Shown here piece after piece: positions 62,680 through 64,000 of a DNA stretch of 64,000 nucleotides. This stretch comes from Blastococcus xanthinilyticus (GTDB taxonomy: Bacteria > Actinomycetota > Actinomycetes > Mycobacteriales > Geodermatophilaceae): assembly GCF_008124835.1 (NCBI RefSeq), contig NZ_VNHW01000003.1, positions 310,001 through 374,000 of the forward strand. The letters are read 5' to 3'. A program made the translations under genes and the position numbers. The notes under the pieces are model-generated. The model was not told where the DNA came from and ran no database searches. It saw nothing but the letters and a program-made list of their open reading frames with translations. The number at the start of each line of letters is the position of its first letter. The first letter of the stretch is position 1.

Positions 62680-64000
62680 ATGTCCTCGGAATCCCCGGCC
62701 CTGTCATCGGAGAGCCCGGCCACGTCCTCGGAGAGCCTGGCCACGTCCTCGGAGAGCCTGGCCACGTCCTCGGAGAGCCTGGCCACGCCCTCGGAGAGCC
62801 TGGCCACAGCCCTCGCCCGCGCCGGTAGCCCGGCCGAGCTGCTCAGGAACCTCCCCTCCCCGCCGAGCACGTTCCCGGTGCGGCCGGAGTTCACCAACTG
62901 GCGCTCCGAGCAGCGCTCGTGGGTCGAGACCTGCGCCCTGCTCGACCAGTCGCACCACATGACCGACCTGTTCCTCTCCGGGCCGGACGCGCTGCGGCTG
63001 CTCGGCGACGTCGCCGTCAACAGCTTCGCCGGCTTCGGCGTCGGCAAGGCCAAGCAGTTCGTCGCCGTCGATCCCGACGGCTTCCTGATCGGTGACGCCA
63101 TCCTCTTCCACCTCGAGGACGAGCTGTTCGACCTGGTCGGGCACCCGATGGTCATCGACTGGGTGACCTTCCACCTCGAGCGCGGCGGCTACCGGGCGAC
63201 CGCGGAGCGCGACGACAACTCCGCCGTGCGCACGGCCGGGCCGCCGAGGCTCTACCGGTACGAGCTGCAGGGGCCGACCGCCGCCGCCCTCGTCGAGCAG
63301 GTGACCGGGGCGCCGCTCCCGGACGTGAAGTTCTTCAACATGGCGGAGTTCGGCATCGCCGGCCGCCGCGTCCGCGGCCTCCGGCACGGCATGGCCGGGC
63401 AGCCCGGCTTCGAGCTCTTCGGGCCGTGGGCGGACGGCGACGCCGTGCTGCAGGCGCTGCTCACCGCCGGTGCGGACCACGGGCTGGTCCGGGTCGGGGC
63501 CAAGGCGTACTCGACCGCCAACCTGGAGTCCGGGTGGGTGCCGGCGCCGATGGCCGCGCTCTTCTCCGACGACCCGCTCATGCAGGAGTACCGCGAGTGG
63601 CTCCCCGTCGCGAAGGTCGGCTCCATCGGCGGCAGCCACGACCCGGCCGACATCAGCGGCCACTACCTAACGCCGTTCGACATCGGGTACGGCAAGACCG
63701 TCCGCTTCGACCACGAGTTCATCGGCCGCGCCGCGCTCGAGCGGATGGCGGAGGCACCGCCGCGGACGAAGGTGACCCTCGTCTGGAACGCCGAGGACGT
63801 CGCCGCGGCCGTCGGATCGCTGTACCGGCCCGGCCCCGGGGCCAAGTACATCGAGATGCCCAAGGCCCGCTACGCCACCCACCACGAGGACAAGGTCCTC
63901 AAGGACGGGCGTCAGGTCGGGATCTCGCTGGACTGCGGCTACCTGGCCAACGAGCGGGTGATGGTCTCCCTGGCCACGGTCGAGAACGAGCACGCCGAGC
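62680..64000 (+). CDS. Second LigM/DesA-family O-demethylase (3' end outside window)
   Basis: At least 440 residues of a paralogue of the preceding enzyme, open to the window edge. Family segments are PEFTNWRSEQRSWVETCALLDQSHHM, FVAVDPDGFLIGDAILFH, YRYELQGPTAAALVEQVTGAP, GLRHGMAGQPGFELFGPW and SGHYLTPFDIGYGKTVRFDHEFIGR. Divergence from the first copy suggests a different substrate; with gallate-type genes nearby, syringate (DesA role) is attractive but inferred. The N-terminus is a 7-residue repeat array not found in LigM or DesA as I know them. No clear ribosome site; GAAAGG lies 12-17 bases upstream of the ATG. Confidence 0.88.
   Translation, partial: MSSESPALSSESPATSSESLATSSESLATSSESLATPSESLATALARAGSPAELLRNLPSPPSTFPVRPEFTNWRSEQRSWVETCALLDQSHHMTDLFLSGPDALRLLGDVAVNSFAGFGVGKAKQFVAVDPDGFLIGDAILFHLEDELFDLVGHPMVIDWVTFHLERGGYRATAERDDNSAVRTAGPPRLYRYELQGPTAAALVEQVTGAPLPDVKFFNMAEFGIAGRRVRGLRHGMAGQPGFELFGPWADGDAVLQALLTAGADHGLVRVGAKAYSTANLESGWVPAPMAALFSDDPLMQEYREWLPVAKVGSIGGSHDPADISGHYLTPFDIGYGKTVRFDHEFIGRAALERMAEAPPRTKVTLVWNAEDVAAAVGSLYRPGPGAKYIEMPKARYATHHEDKVLKDGRQVGISLDCGYLANERVMVSLATVENEHAE
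62683..62808 (+). repeat. Six in-frame 21-bp repeats in the O-demethylase N-terminus
   Basis: Six consecutive 21-base units (62683, 62704, 62725, 62746, 62767, 62788) encode S-S-E-S-(P/L)-A-(L/T), the last beginning with Pro. The units at 62725, 62746 and 62767 are identical. The length keeps the frame, so copy number can vary without breaking the enzyme. Confidence 0.92.

Overview
The window is 64 kb of very GC-rich DNA with many GTG starts, four-base start/stop overlaps and strong Shine-Dalgarno sites. It encodes RbpA, GarA, a polyprenol-phosphate mannosyltransferase, the Rv1822-Rv1832-like division/glycine-cleavage block and a DUF5999 protein. This is an actinobacterial chromosome; the gene mix best fits Geodermatophilaceae (Blastococcus, Geodermatophilus or Modestobacter), which is inference. 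I saw no rRNA, tRNA, CRISPR array or complete insertion sequence.

Layout. 0-9.8 kb: the end of an amidohydrolase, lnt-ppm-fxsA, rbpA with a SigR/SigH-type promoter, and a tdk / MFS / acyltransferase / glycerophosphodiesterase operon. 9.8-30 kb: mixed housekeeping and accessory genes. These include a candidate XerCD dif site at 10930-10957, a membrane protein/regulator pair with twin operators, two ABC-2 exporters (one beside a two-component system, one beside a TetR regulator with a perfect palindromic operator), GH65 phosphorylase plus beta-phosphoglucomutase, and coaA. 30-41.8 kb: gcvP, a MerR regulator, bifunctional nuclease, ftsR, garA, gcvH, DUF881 / small-basic-protein / DUF881, pgsA and an EF-G-like GTPase, in the order of M. 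tuberculosis Rv1832 to Rv1822. 41.9-43.5 kb: a small accessory patch of unrecognised genes bounded by 18-bp inverted repeats.

43.5-64 kb is the most interesting part and reads as one catabolic region for methoxylated aromatic acids from lignin and tannin. Two tetrahydrofolate-dependent O-demethylases of the LigM/DesA family sit at the right edge. An operon encodes a VOC-fold extradiol dioxygenase, 4-oxalomesaconate tautomerase (GalD/LigU type), 4-oxalomesaconate hydratase (LigJ), 4-carboxy-4-hydroxy-2-oxoadipate aldolase (LigK/GalC type), a dehydrogenase of unknown role and a GntR regulator. Beside them are a second GntR regulator, a five-gene Liv-type ABC importer, an MFS transporter, a secreted tannase/feruloyl esterase, and two one-carbon enzymes (PurU and a short MetE-like methyltransferase) that could clear methyl groups from folate. 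Together they suggest syringate -> 3-O-methylgallate -> gallate -> 4-oxalomesaconate -> pyruvate + oxaloacetate. The ring-cleaving enzyme would be a type I (VOC) dioxygenase, not the LigB-type enzymes characterised in sphingomonads and pseudomonads. The catabolic operon and the importer operon share a 12-bp motif, ATCGTTGnCAAT, lying exactly on their predicted -35 boxes.
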